Origin: Medicago truncatula
Lineage: Eukaryota; Streptophyta; Magnoliopsida; Fabales; Fabaceae
NCBI RefSeq assembly: GCF_003473485.1
Contig: NC_053048.1
Coordinates: forward strand, 47,008,255-47,072,254
Length of the DNA: 64,000 bases
Direction: 5' to 3'
Made by a program: the position numbers and the translations under genes. The notes below the pieces were generated by a model that was not told where the DNA came from, did not search any database, and saw nothing but the letters and a program-made list of their open reading frames with translations. Below are positions 48,261 through 59,475 of this stretch, in pieces. The first letter of the stretch is position 1. Each line of letters begins with the position of its first letter.

Positions 48261-51028
48261 ATGGCATTTTGTAACCAAAAAAGTTTCCAAAATTGGAAAC
48301 CATTCATAGCAGTAGTGCTCTTGCAATTTGGATATGCTGGTATGGATATTCTGTCCAAGTCTGCACTGAACAAAGGAATGAGCTGTTATGTACTAGTCGT
48401 TTATCGCCACGCCGTTGCCTTCGTTGTCATCGTTCCTTTTGCAGTGATCTTAGAAAAGTATTGTTTACTTTCTTCCACTTGTTTGTATATACATGAATTT
48501 GAATTGAAGTAATTGATATGCTACATTTTTTTTTAACAGGAAAGTAAGACCAAAGATGACATTGTCAATCTTTTTGAAGCTAGTGGCTCTCAGTGTGCTA
48601 GAGTAATTCTCTGCATGGTTAAACATATTCTTCAATTCCATGGAAAAACTTACCTTGATTTTGATAGTATTTAATTTCTTATTGCAGGCCTGTTATTGAT
48701 CAAAATTTATATTTTTTGGGAATGAAGTATACAACAGCTACTTTTGCAGTTGCCATGTTCAATGTCCTTCCTGCTATTACCTTTGTCGTGGCTTGGATTC
48801 TCAAGTAACATTTCCACTTCCACTTAATTGATCAGATTTTTATATGCAAATATTAGTTGTTATGTTAGTATGTTAGGTTAGTAGTCACGATTTGAACCCT
48901 GAATCTCTTTCTCAAAACTCTTTCGGGCGTTCTAGCTCAACCACTTGAGCTACGGCGGCTGCTACACTTTGAAAACTGTTAATAAAATTAAATATACACA
49001 TAGCAGTCCTTGTTGTCTAAAAATGAGTTAGAGACAAAAGAATATAATGTCTATAATTTTAACATATCTAATCCTTGATTTTTAGCAGTGAGAAATATTT
49101 GCTATTTTTTAGTACATTTAGTTATTTAACTAATTGCTTATTGTGTCCAGAATGGAGAAGATAAAAATGAGAAGTGTACATAGTCAAGCAAAGATTGTTG
49201 GGACAATAGCCACTGTTGCAGGTGCCATGGTTATGACATTAATAAAAGGCCCAATACTTAATTTATTTGGAATACATGAAAGCAGTGCTCAAATCCAACA
49301 TAATGGTGGGGTAAATCTACAACATGCAGTAAAGGGATCAATTATGATCACAATTGGCTGTTTTAGTTGTGCTTGTTTCACAATTCTCCAAGTGAGTTTT
49401 TAACTATATAAACTAATATAATGACATTTTCTTTCTTTCTTTCTTTCATTCTTTAAATTTTGTGTATTCTTATTCCTTAATACAGTTTAATCTGTTAATT
49501 AATTTATGTAGGCTGTTACACTTGAAACCTATCCAGCTGAGCTATCACTTACAGCATGGATATGTCTATTGGGAACAGTTGAAGGTGGCATAGTAGCTTT
49601 GATTATGGAAAGGGGTGAACCTTCTGTTTGGTCTTTGAGTTGGGATACAAAACTCTTGGCTGCAGTTTATAGTGTAAGTTTTTGTAAACATAATCACCAC
49701 CTTTTGATCAATGATAATAAAAATACAAGCACATTCATTTGGCACTAATAAAAAAGGACACACCACCTCCATTTTTAAAATATAGTAAGACACAACCACA
49801 TATTCTGTTTTTGTGTATTGTGACGAGGGAGGGGGTGTCAATTATGATTTTTTTAATTTTTTTTAATATAATAAAGAGATGTCAATTTTGATCGACCCAA
49901 TTTTATGTCCAATGGGCCATAATTTAGGTTGAGTTTAAGTACTTAAGTACATGTCTGAAAACAACTGATTTAATGCATTTTTTCTTTGAAAAATTTGAAT
50001 ACTTTACTCATTAAAAATGGAAATTTGGCATATCCCAATGTGTTTTAAGCAGAGCTACCAAATTTTAGGCCTAACGAACCTATGCTATGGGCTGGTGGTC
50101 ATTGGAATATCCCAATGTTAATCATTGAATTAATTCAACAAATGAGAGATACTACTACTAGATTTCATTTGTTGGATTAATCCACACAACCAATATCTAA
50201 AGCTATCTATCTTTGTCAAAAGTTACTAATAAACAAACTGAAAATGTTTATTGAGCTGTTCTGTCTTGTGTCAAACTTCACAAGTGTGAGCTGAGTGTCC
50301 AATCTATTCCAATATGCCTTACCACAAACAAGTCCAGAATCAATGAAACAATCTTTTAACAAGACACTTGACCATAACTGTCCAAAATGACTCATATATA
50401 TGACTCTCAGTGTCGGAAATGCTTCCAACACTTGGACAAAACCTCATGGAAACATTTATAAGGTTTCAGGTTTATAATAGAAAACGTATTAATAGACTGC
50501 TTGAACAACATTGCCATTAATAAATCATACAGTAACTGCTACATATAATAACTTTTATCTTTAAATATTCACATGCAGGGTATAGTTTGTTCAGGAATGG
50601 CCTATTACATCCAAGGAGTGGTGATGAGATACAGAGGTCCAGTATTTGTAACAACTTTCAATCCCCTTTGCATGGTCATCGTCGCTATCATGAGCCCCTT
50701 CATTTTGGCCGAGAAAATTTACCTTGGAAGGTAATTCATTATTAGTGATTGATTGACAGTAAAAAGTTTTTATTGACCGACTGTGTATATAAATTAAATT
50801 CCTTCCGATTAATTTTTCAGGGTGATCGGTGCCGTTGTGATTATTTTAGGACTATATTTAGTGGTATGGGGTAAAAGCAAAGATTATGACAGACCAAGTC
50901 CAATTATTAAAGATGAAATATTACCAGCTAAGCAAACTATAGAGAACAACGACAAAGAGAAATTTCATAGCCATGAGGTCATCACTAGCAGCAACTTTGG
51001 TGCAATAGCTCGAGATGAACAAGTGTGA
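48261..51028 (+). CDS. WAT1-related (MtN21/UMAMIT-like) EamA transporter
   Basis: Seven exons join in frame: 48261-48457, 48540-48602, 48688-48804, 49151-49391, 49512-49673, 50579-50730 and 50821-51028, giving 379 residues. The family has ten membrane helices in two EamA repeats and moves amino acids or auxin across the plasma membrane or tonoplast; the substrate here is unknown. Helices visible include PFIAVVLLQFGYAGMDILSK, VVYRHAVAFVVIVPFAVILE, ATFAVAMFNVLPAITFVVAW, KIVGTIATVAGAMVMTLIKG, SIMITIGCFSCACFTILQAV, AWICLLGTVEGGIVALIMER, LAAVYSGIVCSGMAYYIQGV, PVFVTTFNPLCMVIVAIMSP and VIGAVVIILGLYLVVWGKSK. VYRHA, MKYTTATFA, RGPVFVTTFNPL and WGKSKD are family marks. The ATG at 48261 gives the usual short N-terminus; the frame stays open 20 codons upstream. 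Intron 3 carries a tRNA-like SINE. Confidence 0.93.
48880..48970 (-). mobile_element. tRNA-like SINE piece in WAT1 intron 3
   Basis: Reverse orientation reads CCGCCGTAGCTCAAGTGGTT, GAGCTAGAACGCC, and then AGGGTTCAAATCGTGACTAC. The A-box TAGCTCAAGTGGTTGAGC and the B-box GGTTCAAATC are well kept. The acceptor and anticodon stems do not fold as a normal tRNA by eye, so I call a SINE head and not a tRNA gene. Confidence 0.6.
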
Positions 51029-51750
51029 GGAAATTAATACTTCCCACTTTGATTCAATCAATAGTCCAAATGGCTCCATTTAACATCAACAACAATTATA
51101 TATAGGTCTTTGTTTTTGGTTGTTTAATCTTTTGATTATGAATATAATAGTAGACAACAAAAACACCATTTAAAATACGTACTAATGATTTCAAAGGTTG
51201 GAGATACATATATTCCAACCAACTCCCATATTACTATATTATTATGAGTTAACTTTATGACACCATCGAATTCACTTGTTGTATCCAATATAAAATTTAG
51301 TTTTCAATTCAACCTAACAAAAATAGTAAATGACCTCAAATAATAATAGTACTAGAAAACAAGTTCGGATAGAATTTCCTACCTAATAGGGAACATGATT
51401 AAGTACCCCTCATATATAGATTAGTAGATTAATTCAAATAGAGATCTACAACTAAAAATGAAAGAATAACTTGTTGAATATTATTTTGGCCTCCTCATTC
51501 TATACACATTGTTTGTTACGCAAATCCAACTAAATAATATTTAAATGCAACAGAATACTAACTAAATTAGTGACTCAGCATAGAAGCACAAATATAAAAA
51601 AAATGGTGTACTGATACACCAATAGCCAATTGTCCTAGTGATATGGCATTTCATCTCAACTGCTGCCACATCATTTTCAAGATGTCTTGTCTTGCACAAT
51701 TGTTGCATTTAACAGTAATATTATTCATTCACCATTCTATATCATCTGTG
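51029..51750. other. 3' flank of the WAT1 gene
   Basis: The 3'-UTR and AT-rich spacer. No second coding feature or clear repeat. The last nine bases, TCATCTGTG, are the left target duplication of the adjacent MULE. Confidence 0.5.
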
Positions 51751-53289
51751 AATTTTTTTTTTCTGCCCTAGTTTATGCCAAAAAATACAAAAATGTCCTA
51801 CTTTTTCGAAAAATTGCATAAATATCCTATTTTTTTAGTGTCTCAGGTACCACTTCACTTGGAGTTGCGGGGTACCCTAAAAAGTGACAAAATTTTTGTC
51901 CTTATTGTACCCCTCTACTTGGAGTTGCGAGGTACTTTACTATTTTTTTTTAATTTTTTTCCTACCCCACAAGTGTGACTTGCGTTTTATACTTTGGTTT
52001 TTTTTTTAAATTTTTTTTTTAAATACCCCTCTACTTGGAGTAGAGTGGTATAATAAAGACAAAAAAAAAAATCAACATGTAATAATAACTTAATAATAAA
52101 AAACTAATTAAAATATTATATAACAAATAAAATACCATAAAATCTACAATTATTTGCAGGAATGACCAGACATCCTACAAACGAAATAAAGATTAGATTT
52201 CTACTGATGTCTAATATTAATGCAATCTCTGCGGGAATGACCAGACATCCTACAAACGCCGCATCTTCTCTCAGTTTCCACATCGTCCATCTCGGTCCTA
52301 ATGCGAGTAATTGGTGGACGACCTTTATTTGCCCTACGCATGGACTTGTTGGGAACCACCTTCAGTCCTTCATAATTAGGCCAATATGTCTGGTGGTGAA
52401 CCACGTCGAAGTGGATGTTGTATACGGCGTATACACACTCATTCGTGAATTTGTTATCGACAAAAGTCTTGTAGTCGTGACAAAAGCTAGAACATGCGGC
52501 AATGACATGTGAGCATGGTAGGTGTAACACTCTGAATCGTCCACAGTCACACCATTTATTTTGCAGGTCCACCTTGTATTCTCCCTTTGGCAATCCTTCT
52601 TTATGGTCGATGGTTTCACGGACGGAAAAGGTATACCGATCCCGGTCAAACTGAGCGACATGATGATTGTTGGATTTAATCACCTCATTCCTGAGATATT
52701 TCATGCTGTTTTCTGAGAATGGCTCACTAGAATTTACCCTTGCCGCATTAGGACCGAGATGGACGATGTGGAAACTGAGAGAAGATGCGGCGTTTGTAGG
52801 ATGTCTGGTCATTCCCGCAAAGATTGCATTAATATTAGACATCAGTAGAAATATAGTCTTTATTTTGTTTGTAGCATGCCTGGTCATTCCCGCAAATAAT
52901 TGTAGATTTCATGGTATTTTATTTGTTATATAATATTTTAATTAGTTTTTTATTATTAAGGTATTATTAAATGTTGATTTTTTTTTTTTTGTCTTTATTA
53001 TACCACTCTACTCCAAGTAGAGGGGTATTTAAAAAATTGAAAAAAAAAAACAATGTATAAAACGCAAGTCACACTTGCGGGGTAGGAAAAAAAATAGTAA
53101 AGTACCCCGCAACTCTAAGTAGAGGGGTACAATAAGGACAAAAATTGTCACTTTTTAGGGTATCCTGCAACTCCAAGTGGAGTGGTACCTGGGACTCTGA
53201 AAAAGTAGGACATTTGTGCAATTTTTCGAAAAAATGGGGCATTTTTGTATTTTTTTGGCATAAACTAGGGCATAAAAAAGAAAAAAATC
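51751..53289. mobile_element. Mutator-like element with foldback 550-bp TIRs
   Basis: The ends read CTGCCCTAGTTTATGCCAAA (left) and TTTGGCATAAACTAGGGCAT (right) after a T-run. Flanks carry the identical 9-mer TCATCTGTG (51742-51750 and 53290-53298), a Mutator-size target. The inverted arms run 51751-52305 and 52744-53289. They share GGTACCACTTCACTTGGAGT, GTACCCCTCTACTTGGAGTT and AAGTGTGACTTGCGTTTTAT-type blocks, and on the inner side GGAATGACCAGACATCCTAC and TCTCAGTTTCCACATCGTCC. The 438-bp unique centre holds the SWIM domain of a transposase. It lacks the transposase N-terminus and catalytic domain, so it cannot move itself. Confidence 0.92.
52201..52743 (-). pseudogene. C-terminal fragment of a MULE transposase (SWIM + zinc knuckle)
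   Basis: On the minus strand the open frame runs from the inner edge of the right arm (52743) to a stop at 52201. It reads RVNSSEPFSENSMKYLRNEV at the start, then the SWIM zinc finger KWCDCGRFRVLHLPCSHVIA (CxC...CxH), then QTYWPNYEGLKVVPNKSMRR, and ends with a CCHC zinc knuckle CGVCRMSGHSRRDC before INIRHQ-stop. This is the usual C-terminal order of MuDR-type transposases. The DDE domain is absent. The frame stays open another 48 codons upstream, but those are antisense of the zinc-knuckle region copied into the right arm. A second degenerate knuckle (VCRMSGHSCK) lies past the stop at about 52160-52185. Confidence 0.88.
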
Positions 53290-53298
53290 TCATCTGTG

Positions 53299-54187
53299 CA
53301 TTGATCCTGAATGGTTTCTCTATACTAACTGAGCTCATTAAAAGATGTGATAATTTATATCAAGTCTTAAGATTTTTATTAGAGATGTAATGTTTTTTGT
53401 AGCACGGAAGTCAAGATCATTAGCCCCCCTATTTCCTCCGGCTCAAACTATGATAATATTGTAATTGTGCTCAAATACTCTTATCCTGTTTTGGATAGTC
53501 CCTCTCTTGTTTTTTGTAATTACCAGCCTAGCCTTCATCGTTCGATTCACCAACACCATGACTGACACTGCGATTTGGCCTCATTCCAACTTTGTAGCTT
53601 TGATTTTTACGGTTGATTCACAAACATCTACAAGTAAATTCCTTAATGTTTGGATAAATATATGGTTTCAAATTCTATTTGTATGATTGATTTAGTCTAA
53701 CGTGAAGATCCGGACCAAACACTTTTTCTCAGCACATTCATTTTTGACAACTATTTTCTCAACAAATTCAAGTTTATAGTATTAAACTTCCATATATTGC
53801 TAATACAAGTAAATAACAATACAAGTTGGATATAGTAGTAATAAACATATATCTATACAAGTTGGATAATAATAATAAACATGTCTATTATACTCTATAG
53901 TAATTAATAATAATTCTTGCAGTTACTACTATTTAAAAACATTAAAAATCAGCATTTTTCACAAAACCTCAAAATCTGCTGTGCCCTGAGGCATATTGAC
54001 AGACAGCTATCAAATTACGAGAACTGTAGTGTTAAACATGGTGAGGGAACCACATATTCTGTCCCTCCCTTTCCCACATTGATCATCAATCAATCCATTA
54101 TGACCAAAAAAAAAAAAAGATGGATAACGAATTACTATATATATTATTATTTTTATTCCACATATACTTAAAAAATCCCTGTCTCTA
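53299..54187. other. Spacer between the MULE and the 5-phosphatase gene
   Basis: This is AT-rich spacer and, at its right end, the 3'-UTR of the minus-strand 5-phosphatase. ATACAAGTTGGATA occurs twice near 53819 and 53858. The open frames at 53465-53686 and 53917-54171 have no recognisable content. Confidence 0.45.
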
Positions 54188-57100
54188 CTACAAGAATCTT
54201 GAAACGGAGTCAATGCAACTTTGTGTCCTTGTTGCCAGTAACATGATTTGTTCTTCAGCTTGTACTTTAGCAGCAGCACAACAAGTAGATGGCAATGCAG
54301 CAGAATTTGTGAATGGTTTTAAGGGACAAGATCTTGAGATGGTGGTAGAAGCAGAACGTGTGAGATTCTTGTTTGTCATGTCCACTTGTGCTGTGAATAG
54401 AGAATACACTGGTCTATGGTCAGAGAATTTTGACTCTCCTCTAACATACATTTTCTGATTTAGTCCTTCTCCTTTCCATAGAATTCTATCACACCTTCAG
54501 CAACCAAAAAATATTAATTAAAAGATATCAAATTTTAATAGCTTTCGTAATGTGAGTTGAATCATAAAAATCATACCAAGCAGGAGTGCGTCGTTTTTCC
54601 TTTGATTTGCAAGTTTGAGCAACATATTGGTCAGAATTCATCAAGTATTTGTAAGTAGGAGCAAAGTATATGCTCCCTTCATTCCAACCTTCAAATATTC
54701 GTCCAGCATTCTGCTCCATCCTTAGTTGATCTTTCTCTAGTAACGCCTTCAAGTTATTGTTTTTTAGTAGCTCATGAATTTCATCGTAACCAGCGGCAAG
54801 TCTATAATTCAAATCCCCCAACCAAATAATGTTACTGCACATATACCAAATTAATTAAGAGTGTGTAGATATTAAATAATTAGAAATTTGGAATCATTAT
54901 TCATAGGACTTACTCATGTTCTAGTATACCAAGTGAGTGAGAAAATTTAGTTCTCTTGATGATTTCCGCGATGTCCAAGTTTCGACGCAACTCGTCACCA
55001 CATTTCTCTCCAGAGGCCAAGTGAGTGCAAACGAAGCAGAATGTGGTTTGGTACAATCTCATGCTAATAGATATCGAACCCTGTTAGCATAAACCACAAA
55101 TTTACAAAAATGTAAGCAATGAATCATAATCATACCACTGTAGCCAGTACATAGTCCTACTTCATCTTGAAATGTCACATTTCCATAGCAAAATCTGAAG
55201 CAATAGCTAATTAATTAGAACCATTTTATAGCCCCCCTCATATATAATTGTACATAACACGCGCATATTGAACCACATATATGACATCAACGTGTAATTT
55301 CTTTTATACTATCAATCAATCATAATCGTCAGATCATTTGACTTTTAACGAACCTTATTTCCAAGGTAGCCCATGATGCCGGTACCAACGCGAGACACTT
55401 TTAAATTGCCAACGTGGTTGCGATAATCGGCGCGTACCCACACGCACAAGAAGATACCGACCATTTGCTTGCTTGCTACTAGGCTAAAGCGTTTCTTTTG
55501 ATTTGGGATTTCATTGTTTGAGGTGTTTAGAGCTTGATGAATAAGGGCTAGCCACTTTGCTGCGGGGCCACTGTTCTCCGACCCAAGCACGTTCCCAGCA
55601 TTTAGTGGTACAATTTCTTGGAACCTAAGAGATCAAAAACAAGCCAATACAACAAAAATTAGATTTACCTTTTTTTTTTTTAATCTCCAAAATCAAAAAG
55701 TACTCTAATTTGGATAAGTTGAATCATACAAAAATAAGAAGTTGGTAACAGTTTAGTTTTACTATTGATAAACTTTACATAAACATCAAATCATATTTTA
55801 TGATCTTATTCTTATTACATAATAATATTATACCGATTAAAACATGTTTATGTGTACACAAAAATCATAATTTTTTTGGCATATGCCAAACAACCTTTCA
55901 ACATCTTAATGCTCTTATTTAGGTCATAAACTTGCACTATTAAACTCGGAATAAAAATCATATCTATATGATCAAACACATATGTTAGTATAATATTATG
56001 CGGTGCACTATATGCGGCACTTATTTTAAAACGGATGAAGAAATTTAAATACTCTAAAATTGCATAAAATACTTGCACAAAAAAAAAAAAAAACGATAAT
56101 TAAATAATCATTAAATGAAGGTGCAAGATCTAAATACACCTATTTATATTCAAATGGTGGCTGTAAGAGTATAGCCGTCGTAGATAATCCATAATCATCA
56201 AGACAGATGTTTTGAGTAAACTTGAACTCCTAAGAATATTTAAAGAGATTTAATTGATGCATATATAAAAGGTAATAGGTGGATTGAGTGGAAATGAAAA
56301 ATAAATAAAATACTACAGACAAAGTAGTAGATAGCCAAATAGGGAACATAGATGATAAGATTAAGTAAAAAGAAATAGTTAAAATAAAAAAATACCCAAT
56401 AACATATATGTCAGCTGGCGAAGTAGATATCAGCCAATTTTTCAAGTCCAAATTTTCATTTGGTGACTTTCCCCCAACATTCCACGTCCCCACAAACATC
56501 CTACACAAGAGTTAATTCAATTTTTTTAGAAGTCAATAATAATAATACTTCAGAAATGTTTTGCTAAAATAAGCTAGGCACATATTATTAACTTAAAATT
56601 TTAGGTTAGCCACATGTTACTTCAAAAAATAGGTATGATGGGAGCATTTACCTAAGGTTGAGAGGATTAGTGATGGTAGAAGGTTTTATCTCTCCATGCA
56701 CCGAACGTTTCACGCCATTTGTAGAATGCTTCAACCACCCTTCTTTGAAAACAAGGACCAAATATTATTAATTAGTCAGACATCAACCCGAACCAAAAAA
56801 ATACATTAACTTCAAAAATATAGTAAGTGCTGGTATTAAACAAAAAAACATAGGTTTTGGAAAATTTTAAGCTAAAAACATCCTAAAAACACCTAAAAAA
56901 TGCACCTAAGTCTAATTAGTTGTATCGATTTATCGATATCCTAGTTTTATCTAATTCACACATATAAAGTTTTTTCGTTCTAAATTAAAGAAATTATGTT
57001 ACTTAAGTACGATTCTTCTGATAACAAATATACAAGCTTAGCACTCTAAAATTTGCATGCCAATTCTTCCAAAAAAAAATAACCACTCCAAAACCAAAAC

Positions 57101-57620
57101 ACTAGATCCAAGCATAGCCGAAATTAAGGATTCACTATTTATTAAAAAATAGAGAATATTTCAAATCATAAAACAAAGTGTTGGGCAAATTACCAGAAAA
57201 ATTATCTGGTACGAGGATGTAACTATCTTGGTCTGAGCAACTCTTTCTTGTTTCTGTCGCAGACCCTGAGTGAGTCCCACAAAGATTAAACAAAATAATG
57301 TCTCAATTTCAACACGAAAAACGTAAAATGAAACCAAACTCAAAGAAAACCAATCACAATCTTAATTAAAATAATTGAGTTTCACCTGTAACAGAATAAT
57401 CTGAGGTAAACTTTTCAGAACTGTTCTTTGTACTAAGCCAATTCTTCACGGCTAATTTCGGCCATGACTGCAGCATAAAATTAAAAAGAAAAAAAAAAGA
57501 AAAAAAAAGTTTATGCTATCAGTGATATTATATGAAAAAAGTGCATTATTATTGGCATAGCAATAGATTAAGACAGCAAGAGAATGCGCATACCTTAGAT
57601 TTTTTCGATTCTATTTTCAT
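54188..57620 (-). CDS. Type I inositol polyphosphate 5-phosphatase
   Basis: Nine coding exons on the minus strand join in frame: 57620-57594, 57467-57386, 57265-57194, 56742-56652, 56500-56396, 55624-55354, 55080-54914, 54834-54577 and 54494-54188, giving 459 residues. The enzyme removes the 5-phosphate of inositol phosphates or phosphoinositides. The catalytic domain starts [13 protein letters not shown] (about residue 91), then [14 protein letters not shown] (Glu of the Mg site), [17 protein letters not shown]-type [56 protein letters not shown] (358-366) and [13 protein letters not shown] (380-392). Key Asp, Asn and His residues are present. The N-terminus has [13 protein letters not shown], usual in plant type I enzymes. 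The tail ends [21 protein letters not shown] leader intron acceptor (TATCAG|TTTTT at 57652) places the ATG at 57620 in exon 2 of the transcript. Paralogue unresolved. Confidence 0.94.
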
Positions 57621-58620
57621 TGCTCCTCCACTTTCAAGATCGCTTAAAAACTGATACAAACAAATAATATAGCAATTGAATGATCAGAAAAATCTATATG
57701 GATGTGCAAGATGCCAACTATTTTAATAGCAAATATATCAAAATCTATTATGGAAATCATTAAATTAAATAATTCAATTAGAGTAAATTTTTTATTAATG
57801 GAAGCAAGTTAAGATTTTGTTAATGTTTAATATCATAAGCGATTTTCTACGGAAATATAAAAGAACTAGTTGCAGGGAGAACGGGGACAGCTTTTGAGTA
57901 AAATAAATAAATTCATATTACTAATATTTAAGATAGAATAGATAATATATATAGAGAAAGTTCACCGTTTTGTTCAAAGTTTTGTGCTTTACAGATAAAA
58001 AAAAACCCATATATATACTTGTATATATATATAGGATGAATGATTAGAGAGAATCACAAAAGGGTTGAGTATCTTTAAAACAAATATTGAAAAAGGTGCA
58101 ACTTTTTTTATGACTTTGCTCATATGCTACAAAGAAATATACTTACCAATTTACCAAAGCAAAAAAAACAATGAGAGTAGCTATATAAGTGAATAAACCG
58201 CAGATAGGAAGTTATTAAAACGTGGGTCAATGGCATTGCTATAAGAGAGTCATGCGTGACGGTTTTTTGAGAAGCAAGAGAAAACTACTACTACTATTAT
58301 AGTTTTTTTTGAATGAAAATGGATGAGTAAAATATGAAGCTATAGCACCAAATATATAAGTGGAGGAAAAAATTACTTACAAAAATTGACCAAGAACGTG
58401 GGCGTAACGTAAGGTTTGAGTTTAATGAGAGAATGATGGTGAAAAGACAAAGCTATTTCTTAACCAAGCTTCAATGAATTTTTGTAATGGAAGAAGGGAA
58501 CAGAGATGAAAGGATAAGGGTATAGTGTTTGAGATTGAAAAGTGGAGAGGTTTTGAGTTCCTTGGGAAAGGAAAAAGGTTATATGATTTGAGAATAGGGG
58601 ATGGTGCACATAACTTAATT
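57621..58620 (-). other. 5' leader intron and promoter of the 5-phosphatase gene
   Basis: The exon holding the ATG begins after an acceptor at about 57653 and stays open upstream of the ATG ([14 protein letters not shown]). The first, untranslated exon is probably in 58380-58560, where the minus strand is purine-poor and gene-like. A donor was not fixed. The rest is AT-rich intron. Confidence 0.45.
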
Positions 58621-58974
58621 TTCTTTTATATAGGACTACGTACGTAAAACAAATAAATATTAAAACATTAATGTAACTTTCAAATAAGATCTCTAATTAT
58701 AATATCGATTTTTAGAGGGGGAAAAACCACTTTATAAGTGCTGTTCTGGCACTTTTGGGTCAAAAAATTGTAACATCAAATCTTGGCCGTACACCTTTCG
58801 TGCAAGCCTAGTTGGCACTGAATAAGTCTTTTGGTTTCGTGAATGTAAGTAAGTAAGGGAGGAAGGGGAGGGAGAGGTTATAACTTTTAATAGAAGGAAG
58901 GATGGGAAATGTGAGAAAAATTAAGCTATAGGCTATCTTATAATTGATCGTTAAAAAACTCATCTGAATTAGCC

Positions 58975-59085
58975 TAGTGATATTGATTTAGAATCTGATG
59001 GTGTGCTCTTCTTTAAGGTCCTAGGTTCGATTATGTCCAGTATTAATTTGAGTGAGTTAATTTAACTTCTTACAAAAAAAATGTT
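58975..59085 (+). mobile_element. SINE-like element
   Basis: TTAGCCTAGTGATATTGATT resembles an A-box region and AGGTCCTAGGTTCGATTATG a B-box. A body TCCAGTATTAATTTGAGTGA and an A-run (CTTACAAAAAAAATG) follow. It probably belongs to another legume tRNA-derived SINE family. Confidence 0.55.
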
Positions 59086-59309
59086 AATAGATTAAAATTA
59101 AAGTGTTTAGTAAAAGTAATATTTGAAGTGATTGATAAATGTAAAATCACATAAAATATATGCATGTTTAATATTTTATAAACAATTTTAATTAATATAT
59201 TCATCTTTAAAAAGAATCAATATATTTATGTTAAATGTTTTAATTTATTTCAAAGTACTTTTTATCTTTAAAATGATAATTGTGATATATGAATTCAATT
59301 GAGTTTTTT

Positions 59310-59475
59310 TTAACAAATCTTTTTGACGTGATAATCCTACTTTTTTTATGGAACTTTTTTAATTAACAAATCTTTTTGACTTAATAATCATACATTTTCT
59401 CATGGAATTTATTAATTAAAAAATCTTTTTGACTTGATAATCATACATTTTTTTATGGATTTTTTTTAAATTTTA
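59310..59475. repeat. Three-copy tandem repeat of about 55 bp
   Basis: AACAAATCTTTTTGACGTGA, TAATCCTACTTTTTTTATGG, then AACAAATCTTTTTGACTTAA, TAATCATACATTTTCTCATG, then AAAAAATCTTTTTGACTTGA, TAATCATACATTTTTTTATG. The units start at about 59314, 59366 and 59420. It is non-coding. Confidence 0.75.

Noticed and set aside
48880-48970. Possible tRNA gene on the minus strand
   Set aside because: A- and B-boxes are present but the acceptor stem and anticodon arm do not pair by eye. A SINE head is more likely.
52162-52512. Plus-strand open frame of 116 codons in the MULE
   Set aside because: It is antisense to the transposase fragment, made open by the inverted duplication of the arms (it reads MTRHPTNAASSLSFHIVHLG, as does the other strand). 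No protein family is matched.
54010-54458. Plus-strand open frames over the 5-phosphatase last exon
   Set aside because: They are antisense to the C-terminal exon of the 5-phosphatase.
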